DNA of 64,000 bases from Pseudofrankia inefficax (GTDB lineage Bacteria; Actinomycetota; Actinomycetes; Frankiales; Frankiaceae): positions 1,426,001 through 1,490,000 of the forward strand of contig NC_014666.1 in assembly GCF_000166135.1 (NCBI RefSeq), in the 5' to 3' direction. The notes beneath the pieces were generated by a model. That model worked only from the letters and a program-made list of their open reading frames with translations. It made no database searches and was not told where the DNA came from. Made by a program: the position numbers and the translations under genes. Within the stretch, counting starts at the first letter, position 1, and each line of letters opens with the position of its first letter. Positions 9,282-17,795 of this stretch are shown piece after piece.

Positions 9282-10049
9282 TCAGAGGAGGGTGAGGATG
9301 CGTGGGCCGTCCGGGGTGATGGCCACCGTGTGCTCGACGTGGGCGGCCCGGCTCCCGTCGGTGGTGCGCAGCGACCAGCCGTCGGCGGCCGTGTGGTGGC
9401 TGTCGCGGCCCCCGGCGAGCAGCATCGGCTCGATCGCGAGCACGAGGCCGGGACGCAGCGGGAAGCCGCGCCCGGACGGTCCGTCGTTGGGGACGTGCGG
9501 GTCCTCGTGCATCCGCCGGCCGATGCCGTGGCCGCCGTAGCCGTCCAGGATGCCGAAACGCTCCCGGCGACAGACCGTGCCGACCGCGTGCGAGATGTCG
9601 CCCATCCGGCCGCCCGGGCGGGCCGCGGCGATCCCGGCGGCGAGGGCCTCCTCGGCCGCCGCGATCAGACGCAGGTCGGCCGGCCGGGCCGTGCCCACGA
9701 TGAAGCTCGTCGCGGCGTCGCCCGTCCAGCCGGCCAGCTCGGCGCCGCAGTCGACGCTGACCAGGTCGCCGTCACGCAGCCGGTAGCCGTCGGGGATGCC
9801 GTGCACGATCACGTCGTTGACGGACACGCAGGTCACCGCCGGGAAAGGGGTCGGCGCGAAGGCCGGCCGGTAGTCCTTGAACGTCGACGTCGCGCCGGCC
9901 CGCGCGATCACCGTGGCGGCGACCTCGTCCAGCTCCAGGAGGCTCGTGCCGACCTGCGCCGCCTCTCGGACCGCCGCGAGGGCCTGGGCGACGACCTGGC
10001 CGGCCGCCCGCATCGCCCCGATCGCCTCTGCCGATTTCAGCTCGACCAT
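9282..10049 (-). CDS. map: Methionine aminopeptidase, type I
   Basis: MetAP removes the initiator methionine from nascent proteins. The 255-residue product has all dinuclear metal ligands in order: the two Asp of VDCGAELAGWTGDAATS, the His of GGHGIGRRMHEDPHVPN, the Glu of LAIEPML and the Glu of VEHTVAI. The ATG at 10049 is preceded by AGGTGGG. The frame stays open far upstream, but that part runs antisense through dapF and is not the gene. It is transcribed divergently from dapF. The genome probably has another map gene in the ribosomal-protein cluster, as is common in actinobacteria (inference). Confidence 0.95.
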   Translation of the reverse strand: MVELKSAEAIGAMRAAGQVVAQALAAVREAAQVGTSLLELDEVAATVIARAGATSTFKDYRPAFAPTPFPAVTCVSVNDVIVHGIPDGYRLRDGDLVSVDCGAELAGWTGDAATSFIVGTARPADLRLIAAAEEALAAGIAAARPGGRMGDISHAVGTVCRRERFGILDGYGGHGIGRRMHEDPHVPNDGPSGRGFPLRPGLVLAIEPMLLAGGRDSHHTAADGWSLRTTDGSRAAHVEHTVAITPDGPRILTLL

Positions 10050-10147
10050 GCCAAAGCCCACCTGTTCTCGGCCTTGCCGGCCGTTCGCGCTGGGACGCAC
10101 CGTGAGGACTACGCGGGGTGCCGCCCACGTCCGGCGACTCCCACGAA

Positions 10148-10171
10148 GTACCGGTATAACTATCACGGTAC
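10148..10171. promoter_or_regulatory. Inverted repeat in the map/dapF divergent promoter region
   Basis: GTACCG (10148-10153) and CGGTAC (10166-10171) flank a TATAAC-like -10 hexamer. This could be the dapF promoter with an operator over it. No regulator is identified. Confidence 0.4.
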
Positions 10172-10250
10172 GACGGATCGGGGGTGCATGGCCCCTCCCA
10201 CCGGACGGGCAGCAGCGGCGGGCCGAGGGGCGGCCCCGTACGATCGCGGG

Positions 10251-11210
10251 GTGCGGTTTGTCAAGGGGCAGGGGACCGGGAACGACTTCGTGATCGTGCC
10301 GGACCCGGACGGTGAGCTGGAGCTGACCCCGCGCCTGGTGCGTGCGCTGTGCGACCGGCGGTTCGGCATCGGCGCCGACGGCGTGCTGCGGGTCGTGCTC
10401 ACCGCGGCCGAGCCGTCGGCCGCCGGGCTGGGGAATTCCTGGGCCGCGGATCTCCCGGACGGGCGGCGCGCGCCCGCCGAAAGCCGCACGGCCCGACCGG
10501 CGGGAGCCGGCGGCGCCCGGTGGTTCATGGACTACCGCAACGCCGACGGGTCGATCGCCGAGATGTGCGGCAACGGCCTGCGCGTCTTCGGCCGCTACCT
10601 CGTCGACGCGGGCTACGAGCGGGCCGGGCTGATCCCGGTCGCGACGCGCGCGGGGGTGCGCCTGGCTGACGTCCCCAATGAGGGCGACGTGACGGTCGAG
10701 ATGGGGCCCCCGACGATCGGCCCCCTCGGCGCGGAGCGCGTCTCCATCGCCGGCCGGACCTTCGAGGCCACAAACGTGTCGATGGGCAACCCGCACGCGG
10801 TCTGCTTCGCCGACGACCTCGCCGAGGCCGACCTGAACGCTCTCGACCTGACCCGACTGCCCCAGGTCTCCCCGGCGGCCTACCCGACCGGCGCCAACGT
10901 CGAGATCGTCATCGGTGCCCCGGACGCCGTGCGGATGCGGGTCTACGAGCGAGGCGTGGGCGAGACCCTGTCCTGCGGTACCGGGGCCTGCGCCGTGGCG
11001 GTCGCCGCGGCGACCAGGGCCGGTCGGGGCCCCGGGACGGTGATCCCGGTCGACGTCCCCGGCGGGCGGGTCACGGTGCTGTGGGACAGCGATCAGGTAC
11101 GGCTACGCGGCCCGGCCGTGCTCGTCAGCGAGGGCCTGCTGCGTTCCGACTGGCTTGCCGCCGCCCAGGCTGGCTCGGCGGAGCCTGCGCTGGCCGGTCG
11201 TCCCACCTGA
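10251..11210 (+). CDS. dapF: Diaminopimelate epimerase
   Basis: DapF converts LL- to meso-diaminopimelate for lysine and peptidoglycan synthesis. The two catalytic cysteines are at about 106 (MCGNG) and 242 (SCGTGACA). The N-terminus is the family's KGQGTGNDF. At 319 residues it is longer than usual; most of the extra length is a low-complexity insertion between GIGADGVLRVV and WFMDYRNADGS (roughly residues 50-85). The GTG at 10251 is the only start giving the proper N-terminus, with a weak GCGGG ribosome site, so a short or absent leader is possible. hflX follows, as in Streptomyces. Confidence 0.96.
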   Translation: MRFVKGQGTGNDFVIVPDPDGELELTPRLVRALCDRRFGIGADGVLRVVLTAAEPSAAGLGNSWAADLPDGRRAPAESRTARPAGAGGARWFMDYRNADGSIAEMCGNGLRVFGRYLVDAGYERAGLIPVATRAGVRLADVPNEGDVTVEMGPPTIGPLGAERVSIAGRTFEATNVSMGNPHAVCFADDLAEADLNALDLTRLPQVSPAAYPTGANVEIVIGAPDAVRMRVYERGVGETLSCGTGACAVAVAAATRAGRGPGTVIPVDVPGGRVTVLWDSDQVRLRGPAVLVSEGLLRSDWLAAAQAGSAEPALAGRPT

Positions 11211-11233
11211 CGATCCGCTCGGCGCTCGGCCAT

Positions 11234-11300
11234 GGCCTGGCCCGTGACGGCGGCCTGATCCGTGCCGGTGGCCTGGTCCGTGACGGTGACGTGGTCCGAG
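11234..11300 (+). repeat. Imperfect 18-bp tandem repeat between dapF and hflX
   Basis: Three full and one partial copies of an 18-bp unit (GGCCTGGYCCGTGACGGY) lie just after the dapF stop. The rest of the 358-bp gap to hflX holds only the palindrome at 11489 and no gene. Confidence 0.75.
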
Positions 11301-11488
11301 AACCGAAAACCCGTCGCGGGGGTTGGCTGGGCGTGGCACGCTACCGGCACCGGCGATGTGTAGCACCTCCCGCTCCGGCGGGGCGCGAACCGCCGGGGGC
11401 CGGGAACCGCGGAGCAGGCGATAACAGACCGCGGAACCAGGCCGCATGGGAACAAGGCCCACAAAGGGCCCTCGGCATCACCCGTCCC

Positions 11489-11500
11489 GGATGTACATCC
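11489..11500. promoter_or_regulatory. 12-bp perfect palindrome upstream of hflX
   Basis: GGATGTACATCC is a perfect palindrome 69 bp before the hflX start and may be an operator. No matching regulator is identified in the window. Confidence 0.35.
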
Positions 11501-11568
11501 TGGACAACTGGAGCGAACGGTCACCGCGTGGAATTCGGGTGCGGGTCCGTCGCGTTGGAACGGACGGT

Positions 11569-13110
11569 ATGAGTCTTCCAGCTGAATCCACTCCCAACAG
11601 CCCGGTCCGCCGGCCCGCTGCCACGCGAGGCGACCGGAACCCTTCTGACGCGGTGGCCCGGGTGCTGGCCACCGACAACGCCCTTGAGGACGCCGCCGAC
11701 AGCGGCGAGATCACTTTCACGGGCCTTGGCTTCTACGACGACGCGGGCGACGAGCTGGCGGTCGAGGAGCGCGGCGCGCTGCGCCGGATGCAGGGGCTTG
11801 CCACCGAGCTCACCGACGTCACCGAGGTCGAATACCGGCAGCTGCGGCTGGAGCGGGTCGTCCTGATCGGGGTCTGGACGGTCGGCACGATCGTCGACGC
11901 CGAGACGTCGATGGCCGAGCTCGCCCAGCTCGCCGAGACCGCGGGCTCGGTCGTGCTCGACGCGCTGGTCCAGCGCCGGGACAAGCCGGACACGGCGACC
12001 TACGTCGGCTCCGGCAAGGCCAAGGAGCTGGCCGAGGTCGTCCGCGCGGCCGGAGCCGACACGGTGATCTGCGACGGTGAGCTCACTCCCGGCCAGCTGC
12101 GCCAGCTGGAGGAGGTCGTCAAGGTCAAGGTCATCGACCGGACCGCGCTGATCCTGGACATCTTCGCTCAGCACGCGACGTCCAAGGAGGGCAAGGCACA
12201 GGTCGAGCTGGCGCAGCTGCAGTACATGCTGCCGCGCCTGCGCGGCTGGGGTGAGTCGATGTCCCGGCAGGCGGCCTCCGGCGGGCGCGCGCCCATCGGT
12301 ACCCGCGGCCCCGGTGAGACGAAGATCGAGACGGACCGCCGCCGGCTGCGCGCCCGGATCGCCAAGCTGCGCCGGGAGCTGCGCGAGATGGAGACCGTCC
12401 GCGAGACGAAGCGCTCGTCCCGCAAACGCGGCGAGGTGCCGTCGGTCGCGATCGCGGGCTACACCAACGCGGGCAAGTCCTCGCTGCTCAACCGGCTGAC
12501 CGGCGCGGGCGTGCTGGTCGAGGACGCCCTGTTCGCCACGCTGGACCCGACGGTGCGCCGCGCGACCCTGCCCGACGGCCGGGCGTTCACGCTCACCGAC
12601 ACGGTCGGCTTCGTGCGCCACCTGCCACACCAGATCGTCGAGGCGTTCCGCTCCACGCTGGAGGAGGTCGCCGACGCGGACCTCATCCTGCACGTGGTCG
12701 ACGGCTCGCACGCCGACCCGGTCGGGCAGCTCTCGGCGGTGCGCGAGGTGCTGAACGACATCGACGCCGGCGACGTGCCCGAGCTGGTCATCGTCAACAA
12801 GACCGACATCGCCGACAAGACGACGGTGGCGGCCATCAGGCGGGTGGCACCGGACGCGGTCTGCGTCTCGGCCAGGACCGGGGCGGGGATCGCCGAGCTG
12901 GTCGAGGCCCTCGCGACCCGCGTCCCGCACCCGCAGGTCGAGGTCGACGTCGTCGTCCCCTACAACCGGGGCGACCTGGTCGCCCGCGTTCACGAATCCG
13001 GCGAGGTGCTCCACCAGGGGCACAACGCCACCGGTACGGAGCTGCGCGCGCGCGTCTCCGCCGCCCTCGCCGCCGAACTGGGCGCCTACCGCGCGCCGGC
13101 GCGAGTCTGA
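11569..13110 (+). CDS. hflX: GTPase HflX
   Basis: HflX is a ribosome-binding GTPase that splits stalled or hibernating 70S ribosomes under stress. The 513-residue product has the HflX N-terminal domain (YVGSGKAKEL, QVELAQLQYMLPRL, GRAPIGTRGPGETKIE), a coiled linker, and a G domain with G1 GYTNAGKSS at about 297, G3 DTVGF and G4 NKTD. The ATG at 11569 is chosen because it begins the actinobacterial-type N-terminal extension; the frame is open upstream to 11446. It ends at a large hairpin shared with the convergent DUF4143 gene. Confidence 0.96.
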   Translation: MSLPAESTPNSPVRRPAATRGDRNPSDAVARVLATDNALEDAADSGEITFTGLGFYDDAGDELAVEERGALRRMQGLATELTDVTEVEYRQLRLERVVLIGVWTVGTIVDAETSMAELAQLAETAGSVVLDALVQRRDKPDTATYVGSGKAKELAEVVRAAGADTVICDGELTPGQLRQLEEVVKVKVIDRTALILDIFAQHATSKEGKAQVELAQLQYMLPRLRGWGESMSRQAASGGRAPIGTRGPGETKIETDRRRLRARIAKLRRELREMETVRETKRSSRKRGEVPSVAIAGYTNAGKSSLLNRLTGAGVLVEDALFATLDPTVRRATLPDGRAFTLTDTVGFVRHLPHQIVEAFRSTLEEVADADLILHVVDGSHADPVGQLSAVREVLNDIDAGDVPELVIVNKTDIADKTTVAAIRRVAPDAVCVSARTGAGIAELVEALATRVPHPQVEVDVVVPYNRGDLVARVHESGEVLHQGHNATGTELRARVSAALAAELGAYRAPARV

Positions 13111-13117
13111 TTCGATC

Positions 13118-13179
13118 GTGCCGAGACCGGCTCCGCTAGTCCGCCTCTCGGCGGACGGGCGGGGCCGGTTTCGGCGCAC
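13118..13179. terminator. Large hairpin between convergent hflX and the DUF4143 gene
   Basis: An outer imperfect stem (GTGCCGAGACCGGCTCCGC against GCGGGGCCGGTTTCGGCGCAC) encloses an inner GTCCGCC/GGCGGAC hairpin. It lies 8 bp after hflX and likely terminates both genes. Confidence 0.75.
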
Positions 13180-13222
13180 GTCCTGACCGGTTCGCCACCG
13201 GAGCGAGATCGGCGCGAGCCCG

Positions 13223-14497
13223 TCAGAGGTCGGCCTGCGCCGTCCAGAGAGCCGAGATCGGAACGGCGCGCAGGCGTGGGCCGAAGGGCAGGACCTCGGG
13301 ACCGGCGTAGAGCACATATCCGGCGTGGAAGCGGTCGCCGATCTGGTCGGCCAGCCGGCGCAGGCCGCGGAAGTCTTCCGTGCGCACGGTCTCGGCGGCC
13401 TTCACCTCGACCCCGACGATCTCACCGGACGCCCGCTCGAGCACCGCGTCGACCTCGTTGCCGTCCCGGTCCCGGTAGTGGAAGAGCGAGACCGGCTCCT
13501 GGGCCCAGGTCAGCTGTCGGGCCAGTTCACCCAGGACGAAGTTCTCGATCAGCGCGCCGACGTTCGCGGTCGGGTGAGACGCCCGCCGCGGCGACATACC
13601 TGTCAGGTGTCCGGCGAGGCCGGAGTCGACGAATATGATCTTCGGTGTCGCGACAGCTCTGGTGGTCAGGTTGTTGGACCAGGCCGGAATCCGCTGAACG
13701 ACGTAGGAGAGCTCCAGCGCGGCCAGGTGTCTGCGGACGGTGGTCGCCGGCACCGCGAGGTCGTTGCTGAGCCGGTTCGGAACGAGAAGACCGCCTGCCG
13801 TTGCCGCCAGTGCCTGAACAAGCTGGCGCAACTCCGCCGTCCGTTCGATCTCGGATATCTGGCGAATATCGCGTCCGATGAGGTCCGAGATGTACGACTC
13901 GAAGAACCGGGCCCGCCGACGCAGATCCTCACGGCGCACGGCCTCGGGGTAACCGCCGCGCAGCGCCCGCTCGACATAGTCGTTCCGATCGAGGGCGCCC
14001 GGGGCCAGCAGCGGCTCGTCCCGCGCGAAAACGGCATCGACGAACGCGTCTGGGCCGCCATCGATCTCGCCCTGGGCGAGCGGCCATAGCTCCACGGTCT
14101 CCGACCGGCCCGGCAGGATGTCCGGAATGCCCTTCATTCCCCACAGGCGCGCGGACCCGGTGAGGAGGTACCGCCCCGGACGGGGGTCTCGATCCACCTT
14201 CGACTTGATCGCGAGCAGGAGATCCGGGGCTCGCTGGATCTCATCGATCATCAGCAGCCCGTCCGCGTTGACGAAGCCGGCAGGATCCGCCAGGGCCGCG
14301 GCTCGCACCGCGTCATCGTCCAGGTAGTAGGTTCGCGCCTCGCCGTGTGCGTCCACGGCGAGACGCGCAAGCGTGCTCTTTCCGACCTGGCGCGCGCCGT
14401 TCACGACGACGACGCGCGTATCCGCCAGCGCGGCGGACACCAACGCCTCCGCGTGCCTGGGGAAAAGCTCACGTCTCAGCTGCGACACCGCCACCAC
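13223..14497 (-). CDS. AAA_14/DUF4143 ATPase
   Basis: A 424-residue protein with an N-terminal AAA_14 ATPase domain (Walker A NGARQVGKST near 35-43, Walker B LLMIDEIQRAPDL, sensor GRYLLTGSA) and a C-terminal DUF4143 domain. The late segment NEVDAVLERASGEIVGVEVK has the D...ExK spacing of a restriction-endonuclease-like fold. Cellular function is not known; such genes often move between genomes and stand alone, as here. The GTG start at 14497 is preceded by GAGGGA. The 3' end faces hflX. Its slightly lower GC and more phenylalanine/asparagine-rich product suggest later acquisition (inference). Confidence 0.88.
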   Translation of the reverse strand: MVAVSQLRRELFPRHAEALVSAALADTRVVVVNGARQVGKSTLARLAVDAHGEARTYYLDDDAVRAAALADPAGFVNADGLLMIDEIQRAPDLLLAIKSKVDRDPRPGRYLLTGSARLWGMKGIPDILPGRSETVELWPLAQGEIDGGPDAFVDAVFARDEPLLAPGALDRNDYVERALRGGYPEAVRREDLRRRARFFESYISDLIGRDIRQISEIERTAELRQLVQALAATAGGLLVPNRLSNDLAVPATTVRRHLAALELSYVVQRIPAWSNNLTTRAVATPKIIFVDSGLAGHLTGMSPRRASHPTANVGALIENFVLGELARQLTWAQEPVSLFHYRDRDGNEVDAVLERASGEIVGVEVKAAETVRTEDFRGLRRLADQIGDRFHAGYVLYAGPEVLPFGPRLRAVPISALWTAQADL

Positions 14498-14533
14498 CGC
14501 CGTCCCTCGCCACCACGCCGCCAGCCGATTCTC

Positions 14534-14603
14534 TCATGATCGACGGTCGATCTGCCGCCATGGTCACGGTCGATCTGCCGTCATGATCACGGTCAATCTG
14601 CCG
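14534..14603. repeat. 23-24 bp tandem repeat upstream of the DUF4143 gene
   Basis: Three near-identical units with the core TCATGATCACGGTCAATCTG (24, 23 and 23 bp) lie between the DUF4143 start and the lexA terminator. Confidence 0.85.
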
Positions 14604-14658
14604 GGCGTGGCGCGGTGGATCCGGTACGCGGAGCCATCCGGTCGGGGCGCTTGGCGGT

Positions 14659-14700
14659 GGAGCGTCCGGTGGCGCGTGCCCGCGCTGTTCCGGACGCTCC
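14659..14700 (-). terminator. Hairpin downstream of lexA
   Basis: A perfect 11-bp stem (GGAGCGTCCGG with CCGGACGCTCC) has a 20-nt loop, 19 bp beyond the lexA stop. There is no clear T-run. Confidence 0.6.
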
Positions 14701-14718
14701 GTCGCGCCTCAGTCGGGT

Positions 14719-15555
14719 CTAGACCCGCCGCATGACCGCGACGACGCGGCCGAGGATGGTGGCGTCGTCGCCGGCGATGTCGTGGAACGCGGGGTTCTCC
14801 GGCTGCAGCCAGACATGGCCGTCGTCGTGGCGGCGGAACCGCTTGACGGTCGCCTCGCCGTCGATCATCGCGGCGACGATCTCGCCGTTCTCGGCCACCG
14901 GCTGCTGGCGGACGGCGACCAGGTCCCCGTCGCAGATCGCCGCGTTGATCATCGACTCACCGACGACGCGCAGCAGGAACAGCGTGCCCTCGCCCACGAT
15001 CTCCCGGGGCAGTGGCAGCACGTCCTCGACGGCCTGCTCGGCCAGGATCGGACCACCGGCCGCGATCCGGCCGACCAACGGCAGGTAGGCGGTGGCCGCG
15101 GTGAGCTGGGCGTTCTCGTCGTCGTCCGCGCGCACGTCGTCGTCCGAACCGAGGGTGTGCACCCGCAGCGGCGTCCGGCCCTTGCCCGCGGCGAGGTCGG
15201 GCCGGGTCTTCGGGAGCGGCCGGATCGGCGCCTCGCCCTCGGAGGTGACCACCTCGATCGCCCGCGGCCGGTTTGGGTCCCGGCGCAGGAAACCCTTGTC
15301 CTCCAGCATCTTCAACTGGTGCGCGACGCTGGACGTGCTGGTCAGCCCTACCGCTTCGCCGATCTCCCGGACGCTCGGCGGGTAGCCGCGACGCTCGACG
15401 GCGTCACGGATCACCTCGAGGACCTTCCGTTGCCGGGTGGTGAGACCCTGTTCGTCGACGGGCCCGTCGGGGAAGTCGCGCACGGTCCCACCGGCTTCGC
15501 CGCGGCCGGCGGACGGGCGACCGGCCCTGCGCGGTCCCCTTCCCTGCGTGGTCAT
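14719..15555 (-). CDS. lexA: LexA SOS repressor
   Basis: LexA represses DNA-damage genes and cleaves itself when RecA is activated. The winged-helix domain starts near residue 36 ([20 protein letters not shown], then [19 protein letters not shown]). The cleavage bond is Ala166-Gly167 in [13 protein letters not shown], and the catalytic dyad is Ser201 (VVGESM) and Lys238 (ATVKRF). At 278 residues it is long: a Gly/Arg-rich N-terminal leader and an acidic, Asp-rich linker (about 105-150) account for the excess. It is divergent from a small membrane protein, in the position of the mycobacterial Rv2719c. Two perfect candidate SOS boxes occur at 63284 and 63311. Confidence 0.98.
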   Translation of the reverse strand: MTTQGRGPRRAGRPSAGRGEAGGTVRDFPDGPVDEQGLTTRQRKVLEVIRDAVERRGYPPSVREIGEAVGLTSTSSVAHQLKMLEDKGFLRRDPNRPRAIEVVTSEGEAPIRPLPKTRPDLAAGKGRTPLRVHTLGSDDDVRADDDENAQLTAATAYLPLVGRIAAGGPILAEQAVEDVLPLPREIVGEGTLFLLRVVGESMINAAICDGDLVAVRQQPVAENGEIVAAMIDGEATVKRFRRHDDGHVWLQPENPAFHDIAGDDATILGRVVAVMRRV

Positions 15556-15820
15556 GGCGTGGGCACTCCTAGCCTCGAGGTCATGGCGACCGTTCTCCTT
15601 CGTCGAGCTCGTCGAGCGAGGCTCGACATCGGGGGACCCGGAGCGCCTCCCGGCGTGTCCGGATCGAACGCCCGACAGGCCGGCCCACCGGCACCGAGGC
15701 CGGCGAGCCCGACCGGAACGGGCGCCTCAGGTTTCGGCGCCGCAGCCCGGCCACGCCGCCCCACTGGACCCGACGTCCGGGGACGCCTGCGCCGGGACTC
15801 CCGTCACCGGGACCCGGCGC

Positions 15821-15886
15821 TTCAGGGACCCCCGCGGTTCAGGGACCCCCGCGGTTCAGGGACCCCCGCGGTTCAGGGACCCCCGT
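15821..15886 (+). repeat. 17-bp tandem repeat between lexA and its divergent neighbour
   Basis: TTCAGGGACCCCCGCGG is present in three exact copies plus a partial fourth, flanked by decayed units. The remainder of the 695-bp gap 15556-16250 has no gene. Confidence 0.92.
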
Positions 15887-16014
15887 TCTGCGGGGACCCC
15901 CGCCGTTCGGGGAACCCGACGTTTGGGAGACATCTGGGTGAAGCTGGGCGTGTGGATGAAGCTGCGCGCGTCATGCCTGATCGTGATGACCGTAGCCGGA
16001 CGACGACGGAATCT

Positions 16015-16028
16015 CAAACACGCGTTCG
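16015..16028. promoter_or_regulatory. Near-consensus SOS box in the lexA divergent region
   Basis: CAAACACGCGTTCG differs from the CGAAC-N4-GTTCG pattern at one base. It lies 460 bp from lexA and 223 bp from the gene at 16251, so its target is unclear. Confidence 0.35.
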
Positions 16029-16250
16029 AGCGTGTCCGGGTAGCTTGCCGGGCTTATGCGTGTAAGAATCGACCATCAGTTCGAACGACACCCTGCCCCA
16101 GTACCGGCCACCGCCGCATGTTGACCTTGAGTTAGCGTCGTCGGTGGTCCGCGATGTCTGCCCGGGGAACATCTCCCCGGACCCCCGAGTTGGTTGAGCT
16201 TCGCTCGACGAGCGCAGCCGGGTCGCTGGCCCGGCCGCTAGGAGGTTGGC

Positions 16251-16604
16251 GTGACGAACCCGCGTGGGGCCACGACGATCCCGGGCCGCCCGGCCCCGGT
16301 AGGTCCCGACGGTGCCCAAGTGATCAGTCTTCCCGTGCCGACGCGCCGGCGCCCTGGGCGCGCGGCAGCGCCCGTGGCCCCGGTACAGAGCCCGCTGGCG
16401 CGGGCGGCGGCGGCCGAGCATCCCGTCGCCGGTGTCCGGCCGGCGCGCCGCCGAACCCGTCGCGAGTCCCAGGCCGCGCCCGCGCTGCGGCTCACCGCCC
16501 GCGGCCGCGTCGTGGCCGCCTTTGTCATGGGCCTGGCGCTCTGGGGTGCCGCGAGCGGCATCTGGCTCGGCGTGACCTGGCTCCTCGCCACCACCGGCCA
16601 CTGA
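16251..16604 (+). CDS. Small membrane protein divergent from lexA (possible LysM-less Rv2719c-type relative)
   Basis: A 117-residue protein: an Arg/Pro/Ala-rich cytoplasmic N-terminus followed by one membrane helix near residues 85-110 (VVAAFVMGLALWGAASGIWL), then an immediate stop. An exact AGGAGG at 16240-16245 placed 5 nt before the GTG makes it a real gene. In mycobacteria the gene divergent from lexA (Rv2719c) is an SOS-induced LysM protein that affects division. The arrangement and the basic-linker-plus-helix design match, but no LysM domain follows in any frame. It is either a truncated homolog or an unrelated small protein. Confidence 0.7.
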   Translation: MTNPRGATTIPGRPAPVGPDGAQVISLPVPTRRRPGRAAAPVAPVQSPLARAAAAEHPVAGVRPARRRTRRESQAAPALRLTARGRVVAAFVMGLALWGAASGIWLGVTWLLATTGH

Positions 16605-17528
16605 CCCAGGCGTTTCGCGGTCTCCGGTCGGCCGGGTGTCATACCCGGATGGCGATCTTCTGCCGGTAATGGGCTGCTGGTCGACCATGATCGCGAAGTT
16701 TGTATGAACTCTGGCGATTGATGTGCGATTGGCGCCCTTTCTTGATGGACGGTGCGTGATCGTGACCTCCACGGTTGAGGGCCAGCCGCCGATGATCGCC
16801 AGTTTGGGTATGGAATCTCGCGTTGGCGGATGATCCGCAAGTGAACGGCTGATCCATGCGGCGGCCCTGAGTCGTTTACTGTCGGGCCTGCTACCAGCCG
16901 TGTCCGGCGAGGCTTACGGCGGCGGGCGAGGAACGCGGGCGTGAGGCGACGCTGGCGTTGTGATACCCCCGTCCCGACTGCCCACCGGCGCCGAATCGCG
17001 CGGTGAAGCCGAGACAGAGCATTCCCCGCGGACCGTGGGGAGAGCCCACGTGCCGACGCTGGCCCATCGGTGCTGGTGATCGCGGATTTGGCCCTCGGAT
17101 GGTCGGGGAAGAGGCCTGGTCGCGACCAGGGGAGGGCTAAAACGGCGATCAAGGACGGGCCGCGGGGTCTGAAGGGGCGCGACCCACTGCGCCAAGCGTG
17201 GCCACCACCGCCACTTCGCGGATCACGGCCATGTGGATCTTCATCTGGCCTCCGAAGATCCACGGCATGCGGTCTAGCTGTCGGGTCGTGACGGTGATCG
17301 CGGACAGGGCCCGTGAGTGGTGGTCCTCGTGCCGGCTCCGGCGGCTGGGATCGGAGCGGGATCGCGGACCTCGGCCGACCAGCGTGTCGTCGCCTCCCTC
17401 CTGACCTGCGAGGACGGGACGAAGCGGCGGTGTCGGAGCAGGTTGCGCCCGGCGTGTCCTGCGGCGGTGGATTCCGACACGCGAGGGGGGCATGCGCACC
17501 GACGAACCGGGCATGCGCTAGTCTGGCG
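16605..17528. other. Long intergenic region with repeat remnants
   Basis: No gene is recognised. Two related 30-bp stretches beginning ATGATCGC occur directly repeated near 16687 and 16793. Arms resembling the 75-bp palindrome are seen at 16688-16800 and around 17298-17372 and may be decayed copies. One intact copy lies at 17077. Confidence 0.5.
17077..17151. repeat. 75-bp palindromic dispersed element, copy A
   Basis: It starts TGATCGCGGATTTGGCCCTC and ends GAGGGCTAAAACGGCGATCA. The two ends are imperfect reverse complements. It has the same length and ends as copies at 21675 and 23961. Confidence 0.85.
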
Positions 17529-17544
17529 ACACAACATCTTGTAG
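17529..17544. promoter_or_regulatory. NrdR box upstream of nrdR-nrdJ
   Basis: ACACAACATCTTGTAG fits the published NrdR operator core CWANATNTWG exactly (CAACATCTTG, 17532-17541). NrdR uses such sites to repress ribonucleotide reductase genes, so nrdR and nrdJ are probably feedback-controlled here. A clear second box at helical spacing was not found. Confidence 0.65.
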
Positions 17545-17795
17545 TTACACACCTGTAAGTCATCCACTGGTAGTTTTGAAGGACACCGCGCTCGGCGGTG
17601 CCGACAGGCCGGTGCGAGGGCTCGGAGGTTCGTTCGCCGTCCCCGGTGACGCGCTGTCGCGCGGCTACCGGCCCCGGGTGCTGTCGCCATGCCCTGCGTC
17701 AGCCCTGTCCAGGGTGCGGCACGATCCCAGGTCGATGGATCGCCGTGCGCTCGCGCGGGCGGCCCGCCTCGACGAGCGTGAAGAAGGGAGGAGCC

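Noticed and set aside
16605-16760. Missing LysM domain in another frame downstream of the lexA-divergent gene
   Set aside because: No frame shows LysM-like sequence, so a simple frameshift does not explain its absence.
17545-17580. Second NrdR box
   Set aside because: The best candidate around 17561 misses most conserved positions.
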